Positions 20,846-29,936 of a DNA stretch of 64,000 nucleotides are shown piece by piece; position 1 is the stretch's first letter; the number at the start of each line of letters is the position of its first letter. The notes under the pieces were generated by a model. The model made no database searches. It was given only the letters and a program-made list of their open reading frames with translations, and had not been told where the DNA came from. Source of the DNA: Rhodococcus sp. 1163 (GTDB lineage: Bacteria; Actinomycetota; Actinomycetes; Mycobacteriales; Mycobacteriaceae); contig NZ_MKKX01000036.1 of assembly GCF_002091985.1 (NCBI RefSeq), positions 1 through 64,000 of the forward strand, written 5' to 3'. The translations under genes were made by a program, and so were the position numbers.

Positions 20846-21316
20846 ATGAAACGCACCGCGGCGATGAAGCGCACTGTGGCCATGTCTGCACTCTGTGGAC
20901 TCGTATTGTTCGCGGCGGCGTGCAGCGACAACGACACCGAGAATGCGAACTCCACCGACGCATCGGCGAGTAGCACTCGCGAGATTGCGTCCAGTGTCGC
21001 GAGCGAGGTGCAGGGTAGTGCCTCGGCCGCGGCCAGCAGTGTCAAGGCCACCGCGTCGGCTGCGGTGGGGAACGTCCAGGACACTGCGTACCTTCAGGCG
21101 CTCGAGAGTCAAGACATCAGCTTCGGGAGCACCGAAGATCAGGTCGCGGCCGCTCGCACGGCCTGCGACGAGCTGTCCGGCGACACCAGCCTCGACGCCA
21201 CCAGAGTCAAGATTGCGGAGACGACCGGACTCGACGACGCCCAGTCCCGCACGTTGATCAACATCGCCGTGCCGATCTACTGCACGACGAACGTGGGAAA
21301 GCTGACCGTCAACTGA
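20846..21316 (+). CDS. DUF732-type lipoprotein
   Basis: 156 residues. Basic N-terminus MKRTAAMKRT, hydrophobic ALCGLVLFAAAC ending in a lipobox-like Cys, then a low-complexity Ser/Ala spacer (EVQGSASAAASSVKATASAA) and a DUF732-like domain (YLQALESQDISFGSTEDQVA ... ARTACDELSGD) with paired Cys. Secreted, probably lipid-anchored; function unknown. ATG 20846 is preferred; ATG 20864 is an alternative that shortens the n-region. Confidence 0.8.
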   Translation: MKRTAAMKRTVAMSALCGLVLFAAACSDNDTENANSTDASASSTREIASSVASEVQGSASAAASSVKATASAAVGNVQDTAYLQALESQDISFGSTEDQVAAARTACDELSGDTSLDATRVKIAETTGLDDAQSRTLINIAVPIYCTTNVGKLTVN

Positions 21317-21415
21317 GGTCGTCTCCAGTGAAAGATCGTTCGCTCGCGTGGAATCACATCTAAGATCCACGTCGAACTGGATATCCGAGCGAAGAACGAA
21401 ACAGGAGCATGGGCC

Positions 21416-21817
21416 ATGCGGAAGTTCACCGATGCCGTCGAGTCCGGCGATCACAGCGCAGTGGAGACGCTCCTGGCCGAAAATGTGCGATTCACTAGCC
21501 CGGTTGCGTTCGAACCCTATGACGGCAAGGCGATTACGTCGGCCATCCTGCGCGGCGTCCTCCGTGTCTTCGCGAATTTTCACTACACGAAGACGATCGA
21601 GAGCGTCGACGGACGCGACCATGCGCTCGTTTTCGAAGCGACGGTCGACGGCAAGAAGGTCAACGGATGCGATTTCCTCCACCTCGACGAGAACGGCTTG
21701 ATCGACGACTTCGTGGTGATGGTTCGCCCGCTGTCCGCGGCGATGGCCTTGTCCGAGGCGATGGGTGCTCAGTTTCCGCAGATCACTGCGGAGGCTGCGC
21801 AGTATCGAGCGGTGTAG
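21416..21817 (+). CDS. NTF2-like (SnoaL fold) protein
   Basis: 133 residues with the cone-shaped NTF2-like fold pattern: MRKFTDAVESGDHSAVETLL, AENVRFTSPVAFEPYDGKA, ALVFEATVDGKKVNGCDFLH, and LDENGLIDDFVVMVRPLSA. Families of this fold include isomerases, hydratases and ligand-binding proteins, so no reaction can be assigned. AGGAG at 21403-21407 sits 8 bases before ATG 21416. Confidence 0.83.
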   Translation: MRKFTDAVESGDHSAVETLLAENVRFTSPVAFEPYDGKAITSAILRGVLRVFANFHYTKTIESVDGRDHALVFEATVDGKKVNGCDFLHLDENGLIDDFVVMVRPLSAAMALSEAMGAQFPQITAEAAQYRAV

Positions 21818-21923
21818 GGAAAAGTTTCCGATAGACGCGCACAACGTTGTCGAAACCGGACCGGCCGCTCCGTCCCAGGGTTGGATGCAGCGGTAGGGCT
21901 GCACGGAACGCAAGGAGACCCTG

Positions 21924-22331
21924 ATGGCGAAGTATCTGTTTCTCAAGCACTACCGCGGCGCTCCCGAGGCCGTCAACGACGTTCCCATGGATCAGTGGAC
22001 CCCGCAGGAGGTCGACGACCATATGCAGTACATGAACGATTTCGCGGCCAAGCTCGAGGGTGCGGGAGAGTTCGTGACCAGCCAGGCGCTTCGGCCCGAG
22101 GGCTCGTGGGTGCGGTACGACGGCGAGCGCAAGCCGCCCGTCACCGACGGGCCGTTCGCCGAGACCAAGGATCTGATCGCCGGTTTCATGATCATCGACG
22201 TCGACACGTACGAGCGTGCGCTGGAGCTGGCAGGCGAGTTGTCGGCGGCGCCGGGGGCGGGTGGCAAGCCGATCCACGAGTGGCTCGAGGTGCGACCACT
22301 GATGGGAACGCCCACGACCATCAGCGATTGA
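21924..22331 (+). CDS. YCII-related (DGPF domain) protein
   Basis: 135 residues, dimeric alpha-beta fold: KYLFLKHYRGAPEAVND, the invariant DGPFAETKD near residue 77, and the GFMIIDVDTYERALELA strand-helix. In actinobacteria such proteins are typically encoded just upstream of an ECF sigma factor with a C-terminal helical domain; here that partner begins one base after this stop but is decayed. AGGAGA precedes the ATG. Confidence 0.88.
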   Translation: MAKYLFLKHYRGAPEAVNDVPMDQWTPQEVDDHMQYMNDFAAKLEGAGEFVTSQALRPEGSWVRYDGERKPPVTDGPFAETKDLIAGFMIIDVDTYERALELAGELSAAPGAGGKPIHEWLEVRPLMGTPTTISD

Positions 22332-22332
22332 C

Positions 22333-22873
22333 ATGAACGAGGCTGTGCTGCGAGAACTGACTCCCGCAGTGATCGGCGTCCTCGTCCATCGCGGAGTCGA
22401 CTTCGCGACGGCCGAGGATGCCGTGCAGGAAGCATTGATTCGAGCAGCGTCGACGTGGCCGGACCGTCCACCCGACGACCCGAAGGGATGGCTGGTCAAG
22501 GTCGCCTGGCGCAAGTTTCTCGACGCGCACCGATCGGAGACAGCACGACGGGACAGAGAACTGCGCGTCGATGCCCAGCCGATGCCAGGACCGGTCGAAA
22601 GCGTCGACGATCGGGGAGGCCGACGGCGCGGCAGCCGGCCTCGCGGCTCTGGCGGCCGTCGACTCGACAATGCCGCGGTACGCGGCCGCGTCGGCGTACC
22701 TGCACGAAAAAGCGGGTGATCTACCTATCGCGGCGGATCCCTACGCCGAAGCTGCCCGAACCGCTCCCACTCTCGCCGAGCGACACCACCTCACACTGCA
22801 GGCGGCGCGGTTGCGGAAACTCCAACCGAACCAACCGTTTATTTACCGGTCAGCGAACTTTCGTGCTTCGTGA
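22333..22873 (+). pseudogene. ECF sigma factor remnant with internal deletion and frameshift
   Basis: The N-terminal sigma-70 region 2 part is intact: VIGVLVHRGVDFATAEDAVQ, EALIRAASTWPDRPPDDPKG, WLVKVAWRKFLDAHRSETAR, ending near VESVDD. Region 4 and most of the long helical C-terminal domain are missing. The last part of that domain (AAGLAALAAVDSTMPRYAAA, then KAGDLPIAADPYAEAARTAP and HHLTLQAARL) appears at once in the +1 frame from about 22615. Full-length relatives are about 400 residues, so roughly 230 codons are lost and the deletion is not a multiple of three. Its end runs into the convergent MHYT gene. Confidence 0.75.
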
Positions 22874-23634
22874 GCGAGGTCGTCTGAAGTGGCGTCCATG
22901 CGGGCGATCTCGCGGTCGCGAACTGTCATGATGGCGACGATCGGCACTGCCAGCGTGAGAAGCCCGAGGACGAAGACTGGAAAGATGAACGGGAACAACG
23001 CGAGTCCGACGGGTGCGGGTGCGGACGTGTCGCGGACAATTTCCACCGCGGCCATTCCGGTGTAATGCATACCGACTATGGCGATCCCCAGGATCGGACC
23101 GGCGATGAGTCGCAGCGTGGTGGACCCCATCGCCATCATGAACCATAATGCGGCTGTGGCGCCAACGACAGCGATCACGAGTGAGAGTGCGACGAAGAGC
23201 GTGTTGTAGTTGATCTGGCCCTGAAACTGCACGGCCTGCATGCCCGTGTAATGCATGACGGTGATCCCCATGCCGACGAGGGAGCCGGAGGCTATGAGCC
23301 GCGACCAACTGAACTCGGTTCCGAGCATGTACAACGCGGCGAAGACCGCGATTACGGCAATCAGAGCCGAGATGATCGTCCACGTCAGACTGTAGCGAAG
23401 GGGACTGCCGGGTAACGCAAACCCGAGCATCGCGACGAAGTGCATCAACCAGATACCGACACCACCGATGGACAATGCGCCCATGAAAAACCAGCGCATT
23501 CGCGCCGCGGGGTGCCTTGCCGCCATGCCGTGTCGGGCACACGCCAAACCGATGACCGATCCCGAGACTCCAATCGCGAACGCCAACCCGAGCAGCCAGA
23601 GCCCCATGGAGAAATGGTTCATTTCGTCCGACAT
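22843..23634 (-). CDS. MHYT-domain integral membrane sensor
   Basis: 263 residues, seven membrane helices. The three MHYT-type repeats are seen as WLMHFVAMLGFALPG, ITVMHYTGMQAVQFQG, and IVGMHYTGMAAVEIV, whose His and Met residues are proposed to bind copper and sense diatomic gas. A short cytoplasmic tail ends the protein; there is no fused GGDEF or kinase domain. AAGGA precedes ATG 23634. It lies 31 bp after the conservon GTPase gene on the same strand, so it may be the membrane sensor or output of that system. Confidence 0.9.
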   Translation of the reverse strand: MSDEMNHFSMGLWLLGLAFAIGVSGSVIGLACARHGMAARHPAARMRWFFMGALSIGGVGIWLMHFVAMLGFALPGSPLRYSLTWTIISALIAVIAVFAALYMLGTEFSWSRLIASGSLVGMGITVMHYTGMQAVQFQGQINYNTLFVALSLVIAVVGATAALWFMMAMGSTTLRLIAGPILGIAIVGMHYTGMAAVEIVRDTSAPAPVGLALFPFIFPVFVLGLLTLAVPIVAIMTVRDREIARMDATSDDLAHEARKFADR

Positions 23635-23665
23635 GCCAGTCCTTAGGTTTGTTTTTGTCCGGGTG

Positions 23666-24253
23666 TCAGCAGGGCGCTGTCGCCGCGATACGTTCGAGCG
23701 CGTACTCGGTGATCGTGATCAAGGCCTGCTTCGACGATTCTCGGTTACGCGCGTCGACGTCGATCATCGGTACGTGGTCGGACAACGCGAGAGCTTGACG
23801 AAGGTCATGTGTTGCATGTACGGGAGCATCGTCGAAACGGTTGACTGCCACGATGAACGGCAAACCACGGGCTTCGAAGAAGTCGACAGCGGCAAAGCTG
23901 TCTTCGAGACGGCGCGTGTCGACAAGGATGACCGCGCCGATCGCGCCCGTGATGAGGTCGTCCCACATGAACCAGAATCGCCGCTGACCGGGTGTGCCGA
24001 ACAGGTAGAGAACCAGGTCGTCGGCGAGCGAGATGCGGCCGAAATCCATTGCGACTGTTGTCGTCTCTTTGTTCGGTGTCGAGCTGAGGTGATCGATGCC
24101 GTCACTGGCGTCGGTCACCATCGCTTCGGTGCGCAAGGGGACGATCTCGGAGACCGTCCCGACAAGGGTGGTCTTTCCGACGCCGAATCCTCCGGCGATC
24201 ACGATCTTTGTCGACGTGACGCGAGAAGGCGCGTCAGAGTTGCCGAAGTCCAC
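23666..24253 (-). CDS. Conservon GTPase (CvnD-like)
   Basis: 195 residues, small Ras-like GTPase. P-loop IVIAGGFGVGKTTLVGTVSE, switch region with TVAMDFGRISL, G3-like YLFGTPGQRRFWFMWDD, and G4 AVNRFDD. Members of this family work with a roadblock protein and a DUF742 protein downstream of a membrane histidine kinase in actinobacterial conservons. GTG 24253 has AAGGA 6 bases upstream and overlaps the DUF742 gene by 20 bp. Confidence 0.93.
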   Translation of the reverse strand: MDFGNSDAPSRVTSTKIVIAGGFGVGKTTLVGTVSEIVPLRTEAMVTDASDGIDHLSSTPNKETTTVAMDFGRISLADDLVLYLFGTPGQRRFWFMWDDLITGAIGAVILVDTRRLEDSFAAVDFFEARGLPFIVAVNRFDDAPVHATHDLRQALALSDHVPMIDVDARNRESSKQALITITEYALERIAATAPC

Positions 24254-24608
24254 GGAGGGTCCTTTCGATCAATTCGCGGCGCTCGACCGCAGTCGCGTCG
24301 CTTCGCAGAGTGGCTTGCACTTTCAATGCCCCGCTGACAACGAGATCCGCCACCAGAACCCGAGCCACCCCGATCGGTACACCGAGGTATGCGCCGATTT
24401 CCGCGATCGAGATGCGCTGCCCGCAGAGCGCGACAATCGACGCGCGAATGTCTTCGGGCGCCAGGCCGCTTGCGATGACATCCTCTACCGTTGCGACGAT
24501 CGCTTCGAGCGGAAGGTCGATGGACGGCTTCGTCCTACCTTCGGTGATGGCGTACGAGCGAACGAGACTCGGTTCGGGATCAGCGTGCTCGGAGTAGTTT
24601 TGGGGCAT
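24234..24608 (-). CDS. DUF742 protein (CvnC-like)
   Basis: 124 residues, third member of the conservon. The winged-helix-like core is visible: SLVRSYAITEGRTKPSIDLP, RISIAEIGAYLGVPIGVARV, LVADLVVSGALKV. The LVRPY-type start and helix-turn-helix-like region are typical of DUF742. It overlaps the GTPase gene and lies 5 bp from the roadblock gene. Confidence 0.93.
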   Translation of the reverse strand: MPQNYSEHADPEPSLVRSYAITEGRTKPSIDLPLEAIVATVEDVIASGLAPEDIRASIVALCGQRISIAEIGAYLGVPIGVARVLVADLVVSGALKVQATLRSDATAVERRELIERTLRGLRQL

Positions 24609-24613
24609 CGACG

Positions 24614-25030
24614 TCAGGTATCCCGACCTGATCTAGGAGCGATGTCCATGGTCGTTCCGACTCGATCGACCAGAGTGACCATTTCGAAACCGATCTGACC
24701 GATGTCGCATCCCGCTACGGCTAGCGCAGCAAGATAGGCACCAGTGCCGACGCCCATGAGGAGTAGGTAGCCGTTTTCCATCTCGACCACCGATTGCAGA
24801 ACTGCGCCGCCGTCGAACAGCCGAGACGCGCCGGCAGAGAGACTGGCGAGTCCGGATGTGACGGCGGCCAACTGGTCCGCACGATCCAGAGGAAGGTGTG
24901 AGCTCGCCGCGCTCAACAATCCATCGGCAGAGACGATGATGGCGTGGCTTACTCCCGGAACGTCGCGTGCAAAACCCGACACCAACCAGTCGAGTGCGCG
25001 AGGAGTTTCTGGGGCTCCGACAGAATTCAC
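24614..25030 (-). CDS. Roadblock/LC7 protein (CvnB-like)
   Basis: 138 residues. The roadblock fold is indicated by [40 protein letters not shown], a helix of small residues ([19 protein letters not shown]) and a strand pair ([15 protein letters not shown]). It is expected to bind the conservon GTPase. The ATG at 25030 overlaps the kinase stop in an ATGA. Confidence 0.93.
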   Translation of the reverse strand: MNSVGAPETPRALDWLVSGFARDVPGVSHAIIVSADGLLSAASSHLPLDRADQLAAVTSGLASLSAGASRLFDGGAVLQSVVEMENGYLLLMGVGTGAYLAALAVAGCDIGQIGFEMVTLVDRVGTTMDIAPRSGRDT

Positions 25031-28000
25031 TGTTCTCCTTCGTCTTTCTGCACATGTGTTATCGAGTGCAACGCTGTGTTGTTCTCGCTGTTGACGTGTC
25101 GGCGGCCCCGGCTGAGGCCGGATTGGTAGTCACTCCACCCGCGTCTGATCGTTTCCGGGTCGACGCGTTGACGGTGGGATCCGGAACGGGCAGAGCTATT
25201 GGTGGGCCTGACAGTTCCGGGAACCAACCGCGCACCGCGGTCCCGGATCGGGAGTCCCGAATCGGCCATCTTGCTGGAGGGCATGTCCGTCGACGCGTGA
25301 GCGGCAACCCATCCCTCGTCAGCCTCGGTTGTCCAGATGCTGCCGTTTGTGGCACCGGACTCGTCGTCCGTGGGGTCGATAAGCCACTCGGACACCATTC
25401 CGGCAAAGATCGGCGATGCAACCGGTGGAACGTCAGAGCCGGCCTCGGGAGCGTTCGCGCTGAAGACGCCCACGGACGGTGGGGTCGGGTCTCGGGGTGG
25501 AGTCCAGTCGCGAGGTGGTGTGGTTTCGCGCGGTGGGGTCGGGTCTCGGGGTGGAGTCCAGTCGCGAGGTGGTGTGGTTTCGCGCGGTGGGGTCGGGTCT
25601 CGGGGTGGAGTCCAGTCGCGAGGTGGTGTGGTTTCGCGCGGTGGAGTCGGGATGCGACGTGGTGTCGAGTCGCGCGGCCGGGACGAGAAGAACGCCGCTG
25701 TGACGTTCGGGTTCGGAGCGCCGAACGGGGCTCTGGGCACAGGTCCAGCGGCGGGGAACTCGCCTGTATCCGGTTGGTCGACAACCATTTCCGCCTTGGG
25801 CGGCGGTGGAGCTATCGGTTGGGTCGTGAAGGCATTGGCGGTACCGGGTACCCCACTGCTCCCTGGGGTGCGGCGTGGAAGTCCGCTCGCCATGGGAAGG
25901 GCGCTGGAGTTGGTCTGCGAAGCAAATGCAGAGGACGTACCTGAAACAGCCGGCGGCACAGTGGAAGCAACAGGGTGTGAAGATTGACGATTGGGTAGCC
26001 AGTTCCCTGATGCCACCGAAACATCGGGATTGTGGGCGCCTGCTACCGGGAATGAGACGGCGCCTTGACTCGATGTAGGGGTACCCGCCGCGACGGAGTG
26101 AACCGACAATGTTGCGCGAGCCTGAGAGGCAAGTGCAGCCGTCGACGTTCTGATCGCCGTGTCGCGTGACGCCTCGAGAAGTGCGATCGGCAGATGAACC
26201 ATCGCAGTGATGCCACTGCGATCGGATGTGCCTGCGGACGGGCGTAGACGTACTGAAATACCGTAGCGAAGGCTGATACGGCTGACCACGAACAGTCCCA
26301 TGTGGCGCGCGGTATCGGGGCTCATCTCGCCTCCGGAAGAGAGGCGTTTGTTGGCGTCGAGTAAGTCGTCCGGTGACATTCCGATACCCAGATCGGAGAT
26401 TTCTACGAGCACGGAACCGTCGTTGGTGCGTGCGGCGTCGATCGTCACTGTAGTTTCGGGCGGTGAGTAGCGCAGGGCGTTGTCCAGTAGTTCGGTGACG
26501 AGGTGCACTACGTCTGCACTGGCCTTGCCACTGACGACAGCAGACAGAATTTGTCCGAGTTCGACACGCAGATAGTCCTCGACACCGGAAGCTGAGGCGC
26601 GTAGAGCGTCGGCAAGTGCGATCGGTGCGGTTCGTGCGCGCCGTCCTTCGTTGCCGGAGAGGATGAGGAGATTATCGCTGTTGCGTCGCATTCGGGCGGC
26701 GATGTGATCGAGGCGGAAGAGATTCTCGAGGCGATTCGGGTCGTCTTCGTCTTTTTCGAGTTGCTCGATGAGCACGAGCTGTTGTTCGACGAGGGACTTG
26801 TTTCGACGGGAAAGCGTTTCGAACATGTCGTTGACCTGGCGGCGGAGAGTAGCTTGCTCGCCGGCCAATGTGATTGCCTGCCCGTGCATGTCGTCGACTG
26901 CGCGTGCGAGTTGCCCGATCTCCTCGTGTGTCTCTACAGGTACGCGAGGTATCTCGAGGTCGACTATTCGCTCGCCGGCGCGGATTCTTTCGATCGCCTC
27001 GGGAAGTCCATGACGTGCTGCTGTGAGCGCGGCAAAACGCAGGCGCTGGATAGGTTCGACCAGCGAGCGACTGATGACGAGCGCGAGGGCGAGGGCTGCG
27101 AGGACGGTGCCGACGACCAGCGCGGCGTCTCGAAGCGCTGCGGATTGGGCGGCGCCGGTTTCGGAGTTCGCGGTGGGGACGAACCGCGCGATTGCGGCAT
27201 CGGCGATGGCGTCGTACTGATCGCTACTGGCTTGGAGTCCGAGGCCGATCTCCCTGCTCAAAGGGGATCCTGGGGGTGTTGCCGCGATTGCGCCCAGGCG
27301 ACTCTGAGTGGATGCGCGTAGAGAGTTCAGCGCGGCCAAGGGGTCCTGCGAGGGGTCCGCCTCGACTGGCGGAAGTACTCCACCGGGCGTAGCCAGTGGC
27401 ATGAGACCACCGAGACTGCCAAGTTCTGCACCAGCAGTGGAAATAAGGATGATGCGCGATTGTGGATCGACGTCGCCGTTGCCGAACAGAATGTGCTGAT
27501 TGGCCAATGTTCGACGGGCGCCCCACAAAGGCGCCAACTCGGCACCACGCTCACGCAGAAGGGGTAGCTCGGATTTGGACAAAAGATCTGAGAACGGGAT
27601 CCAGAGCTCGGTCGACACCTGACTGTAGCGAGCGACCAGCTGGATGGGCCGTTCAGAGCTGGTCGGAACCTCGTCGATGAGTGCCCGGCTGTTCTGCAGA
27701 GACTTGTCGACCAGGTCACTGAGCTTTGGGTCGGTCCGGAACACGTTCGCGGCAACATTGAAATCCTGCAGCGCGATTGTCGCTTGTGCGGTCGCTGTGG
27801 CGGTGTCGGCTCCGGAAGCAGCCGCAACTGTCACTGCCTTGAGAGCTTGCTCCAGCCGAAGTGCCGCAGGAACGGCGAATGCACGTTCGGCGGACGTATT
27901 GAGGTCCGCGGCATCGGTCAGTTCGCTCTGGATCCGGAGGCCACCGAAAAGAACGGCGACGAGCATCGGAACCGCGAAAACTGCGATAACCTTCCAGCCG

Positions 28001-28053
28001 AGGCGCCATTCGCCGATCGACCACCACGAGGTTGTCTGTGCATCGTCTTTCAT
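25027..28053 (-). CDS. Conservon sensor histidine kinase (CvnA-like) with Pro-rich repeat tail
   Basis: 1008 residues. First membrane helix [18 protein letters not shown], a large extracytoplasmic helical domain of nitrate/nitrite-sensor type, second helix [20 protein letters not shown] leading into HAMP, H-box region [20 protein letters not shown], and HATPase with N-box [16 protein letters not shown] and G-box [13 protein letters not shown]. The last 350 residues are disordered and Pro/Ser-rich, containing three identical 18-residue repeats ([18 protein letters not shown] type). ATG 28053 is chosen because upstream in-frame sequence is not convincing. It leads the conservon operon 28053-23666. 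Confidence 0.92.
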   Translation of the reverse strand: MKDDAQTTSWWSIGEWRLGWKVIAVFAVPMLVAVLFGGLRIQSELTDAADLNTSAERAFAVPAALRLEQALKAVTVAAASGADTATATAQATIALQDFNVAANVFRTDPKLSDLVDKSLQNSRALIDEVPTSSERPIQLVARYSQVSTELWIPFSDLLSKSELPLLRERGAELAPLWGARRTLANQHILFGNGDVDPQSRIILISTAGAELGSLGGLMPLATPGGVLPPVEADPSQDPLAALNSLRASTQSRLGAIAATPPGSPLSREIGLGLQASSDQYDAIADAAIARFVPTANSETGAAQSAALRDAALVVGTVLAALALALVISRSLVEPIQRLRFAALTAARHGLPEAIERIRAGERIVDLEIPRVPVETHEEIGQLARAVDDMHGQAITLAGEQATLRRQVNDMFETLSRRNKSLVEQQLVLIEQLEKDEDDPNRLENLFRLDHIAARMRRNSDNLLILSGNEGRRARTAPIALADALRASASGVEDYLRVELGQILSAVVSGKASADVVHLVTELLDNALRYSPPETTVTIDAARTNDGSVLVEISDLGIGMSPDDLLDANKRLSSGGEMSPDTARHMGLFVVSRISLRYGISVRLRPSAGTSDRSGITAMVHLPIALLEASRDTAIRTSTAALASQARATLSVHSVAAGTPTSSQGAVSFPVAGAHNPDVSVASGNWLPNRQSSHPVASTVPPAVSGTSSAFASQTNSSALPMASGLPRRTPGSSGVPGTANAFTTQPIAPPPPKAEMVVDQPDTGEFPAAGPVPRAPFGAPNPNVTAAFFSSRPRDSTPRRIPTPPRETTPPRDWTPPRDPTPPRETTPPRDWTPPRDPTPPRETTPPRDWTPPRDPTPPSVGVFSANAPEAGSDVPPVASPIFAGMVSEWLIDPTDDESGATNGSIWTTEADEGWVAAHASTDMPSSKMADSGLPIRDRGARLVPGTVRPTNSSARSGSHRQRVDPETIRRGWSDYQSGLSRGRRHVNSENNTALHSITHVQKDEGEQ
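25477..25638. repeat. Three perfect 54-bp tandem repeats inside the kinase gene
   Basis: Copies at 25477-25530, 25531-25584 and 25585-25638 are identical; a degraded fourth partial copy follows from 25639. They are in frame with the kinase and encode 18 Pro/Arg/Thr-rich residues each. Exact identity indicates recent slippage or unequal exchange. Confidence 0.95.
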
Positions 28054-28324
28054 GCGGTCCAATGCCTCTTCGTGTCTGCCATTGAAATCTGTGATCCCCC
28101 GTTGGGCATTGATCGACTCGACCCGACTAAGTGCAGTCGAACGAAATCGATTTGAACCGTAACAGAATGATGTCGATTTATCAGGTTTACAGTCTCTAAT
28201 GTCCGGGTTTAAGCAACTCCGGCCCTGTTTACCTAGCATTTTCGGTGTCGAATGCTGGAGACTTGGCCGTTTCGACGAGCCGAATCCGGCCGCATGTAGC
28301 ACTGCGCCGACGAGCAGGTATCGA

Positions 28325-29164
28325 ATGGTGACTAGCGGGTACTACCTGCGGATGAGCGAAGAAGCGCGACGTAACGACGGTGACAACGACGGTCCGCTCG
28401 AAGAGGAACTCGAGGAGAGTTTCGATGCCGTCGTCTCCGAAGGCGGTGAGCGTCTGCATCGAACCGTGCGCACGGTGCTGATCACAGGATTCTTCGGCGG
28501 TCTCGAAGTTGCTCTGGGTGTCATGGCCTATCTGGCGGTGCTGTACGAGACCGATAACCATCTACTGGCGGGGCTTGCGTTCGGAATCGGCCTGGTGGCG
28601 ATCTTCCTGGCCCACGGCGAATTGTTCACCGAGGACTTCCTCATGCCGATCGCGGCGTTGGTCTCCCGCAACGGCACTCCCGCGCAGTTGGCGAAGCTGT
28701 GGATCGGGACGTTGCTGGCGAACCTGGCAGGCGGGTGGTGTGTGATGTGGCTGGTCGCGCACGCCTTCCCGCAATGGCAGGCAGTACTGTCGGAATCCGC
28801 GCACCACTTCGTCGACTCCCCCCTGAACCTGCAGTCGATCTGCCTGGCGATCCTGGGCGGCAGCACGATGACCCTGCTGACCCGCATGCAGCAGGGAACC
28901 AATTCCGACGTCGCGAAGATCATTGCGGCGATGTCGGCTGCATTCCTGCTGGCCGGATTGCAGCTCTTCCACTCGATCCTGGACTCCCTGCTGATCTTCG
29001 GGGCCATTCACGCGGGTGCGGACATCGGTTACCGAGCGTGGATCGACTGGTTCGGGTACACGGTGGGTTTCAACATGATCGGTGGCGTCGTACTTGTCAC
29101 CACCCTCCGCTTGGTACGAACCAAGGAATTGGTGAAGTCCGAGCGCGAGCGTCATCCCGATTAG
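28325..29164 (+). CDS. Formate/nitrite transporter (FNT) family channel
   Basis: 279 residues. An acidic N-terminus (DGDNDGPLEEELEESFDAVV) precedes six membrane helices: LITGFFGGLEVALGVMAYL, GLAFGIGLVAIFLAHGELFT, LWIGTLLANLAGGWCVMWL, LAILGGSTMTLLTRMQQGT, AAMSAAFLLAGLQLFHSILD, and the final GFNMIGGVVLVTTLRL. The layout fits YfdC-like FNT members that move small monovalent anions. Start uncertain: ATG 28325 (weak AGCAGG upstream) or ATG 28352. Divergent from the conservon kinase; the 270-bp spacer shows no clear operator. Confidence 0.85.
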   Translation: MVTSGYYLRMSEEARRNDGDNDGPLEEELEESFDAVVSEGGERLHRTVRTVLITGFFGGLEVALGVMAYLAVLYETDNHLLAGLAFGIGLVAIFLAHGELFTEDFLMPIAALVSRNGTPAQLAKLWIGTLLANLAGGWCVMWLVAHAFPQWQAVLSESAHHFVDSPLNLQSICLAILGGSTMTLLTRMQQGTNSDVAKIIAAMSAAFLLAGLQLFHSILDSLLIFGAIHAGADIGYRAWIDWFGYTVGFNMIGGVVLVTTLRLVRTKELVKSERERHPD

Positions 29165-29184
29165 CGGTCCAGCCGATCGATGAG

Positions 29185-29226
29185 CGGCACCGGTCGTATT
29201 TGCTCGCGCAAGCACGACCGGTGCCG
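29185..29226. terminator. Strong bidirectional hairpin between FNT and excalibur genes
   Basis: CGGCACCGGTCGT (29185-29197) and ACGACCGGTGCCG (29214-29226) form a perfect 13-bp stem; the loop has its own small stem TTGC/GCAA. It stands between two converging genes, so it probably ends both. Confidence 0.6.
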
Positions 29227-29237
29227 TGGACGGACTT

Positions 29238-29579
29238 CTACTCGCAGCCGATGCCGTCGTTGTCGCGGTCCAGATGGGGGCCGTATCCATATTCGTCGCG
29301 ATAGACGGGGGCCGCACCGGCGTCACGTGCCTCGGTGCAGTTCTTGTACTGGAACGTGCTGGGAGCTTGTGCAGGCGGTGCACTCTGGGGAGCCGGCGCT
29401 GGTGGAGGTGGTGGTGGGAGGAATGGTGCAAGCGGTGGCGGGCAGAACTGTGCCGAGCCGGTGCCGCACAAGAAGTCGGTGATCGGATCTGCTGCGGCAA
29501 CGGCCGGTGTCGTCATCATTGCTGCGGCGAGTACGACGCCACCGAATCCAATTCGGGCGAAGAGGGTCTTGCTTGTCAT
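29238..29579 (-). CDS. Secreted excalibur-domain protein
   Basis: 113 residues. Signal peptide (FARIGFGGVVLAAAMMTTPA, cleavage near AVAAADP), a Pro-rich linker, and a C-terminal excalibur calcium-binding motif: FQYKNCTEARDAGAAPVY with final DRDNDGIGCE, giving the DxDxDGxxCE loop and two Cys. Likely exported to the cell envelope. Function unknown. Confidence 0.9.
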   Translation of the reverse strand: MTSKTLFARIGFGGVVLAAAMMTTPAVAAADPITDFLCGTGSAQFCPPPLAPFLPPPPPPAPAPQSAPPAQAPSTFQYKNCTEARDAGAAPVYRDEYGYGPHLDRDNDGIGCE

Positions 29580-29936
29580 TCATAGCTCCTGAAAGAGGGG
29601 GTTGGAAAAGTCGATCTTTTAGCTACGGAGTTTGAACAGTCAACGAAGTCATTCGATCGAATGACGCCCTCGAGAACCCGTCTACCTGCGCGCGCCGAGG
29701 TTCCGATCGAAGGTATCGGTGTGTGCGATCTCTCGCTCCGCCCGCTGAGACCCTGCTCATGCGGCTTGCTTGGATATGTCCCAAAGAATCGACAGAACTT
29801 TTGTACGACCTCTAACAGGGCTACTCTGGGCGGAACCGCGGGCCGCAGTAGGCGTACCTACTGGTGGGTTGCGTTGAATCAGAAGTTGTTCGTGTTGCGC
29901 CCGAAAGGGTGTGGCGGGGGAGGATGGGTCAGTCGA
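29580..29936. other. 357-bp divergent intergenic region
   Basis: No convincing gene. In-frame sequence upstream of ATG 29937 is open but codes for Arg/Cys-rich low-quality protein without a start signal. The one structured element is the 18-bp palindrome at 29648-29665. It presumably holds promoters for the excalibur and mycolyltransferase-like genes. Confidence 0.6.
29648..29665. promoter_or_regulatory. Perfect 18-bp palindrome, possible operator
   Basis: GTCATTCGATCGAATGAC reads the same on both strands with no spacer. It lies 69 bp before the excalibur start and 272 bp before the esterase start. Such symmetry suggests a dimeric regulator site, which I cannot name. Confidence 0.4.

Noticed and set aside
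25477..25638. CRISPR-like direct repeats
   Set aside because: Repeats are contiguous 54-bp units without spacers, in frame within a kinase gene and Pro-rich in translation; no cas genes nearby.
25059..25784. Second minus-strand frame with His/Arg-rich repeats inside the kinase tail
   Set aside because: It is the same tandem repeat read in another frame; the kinase frame continues through it and couples to the roadblock gene.
29661..29936. 92-codon N-terminal extension of the mycolyltransferase-like gene
   Set aside because: Low-quality Arg/Cys-rich sequence ahead of a clear signal peptide starting at 29937.
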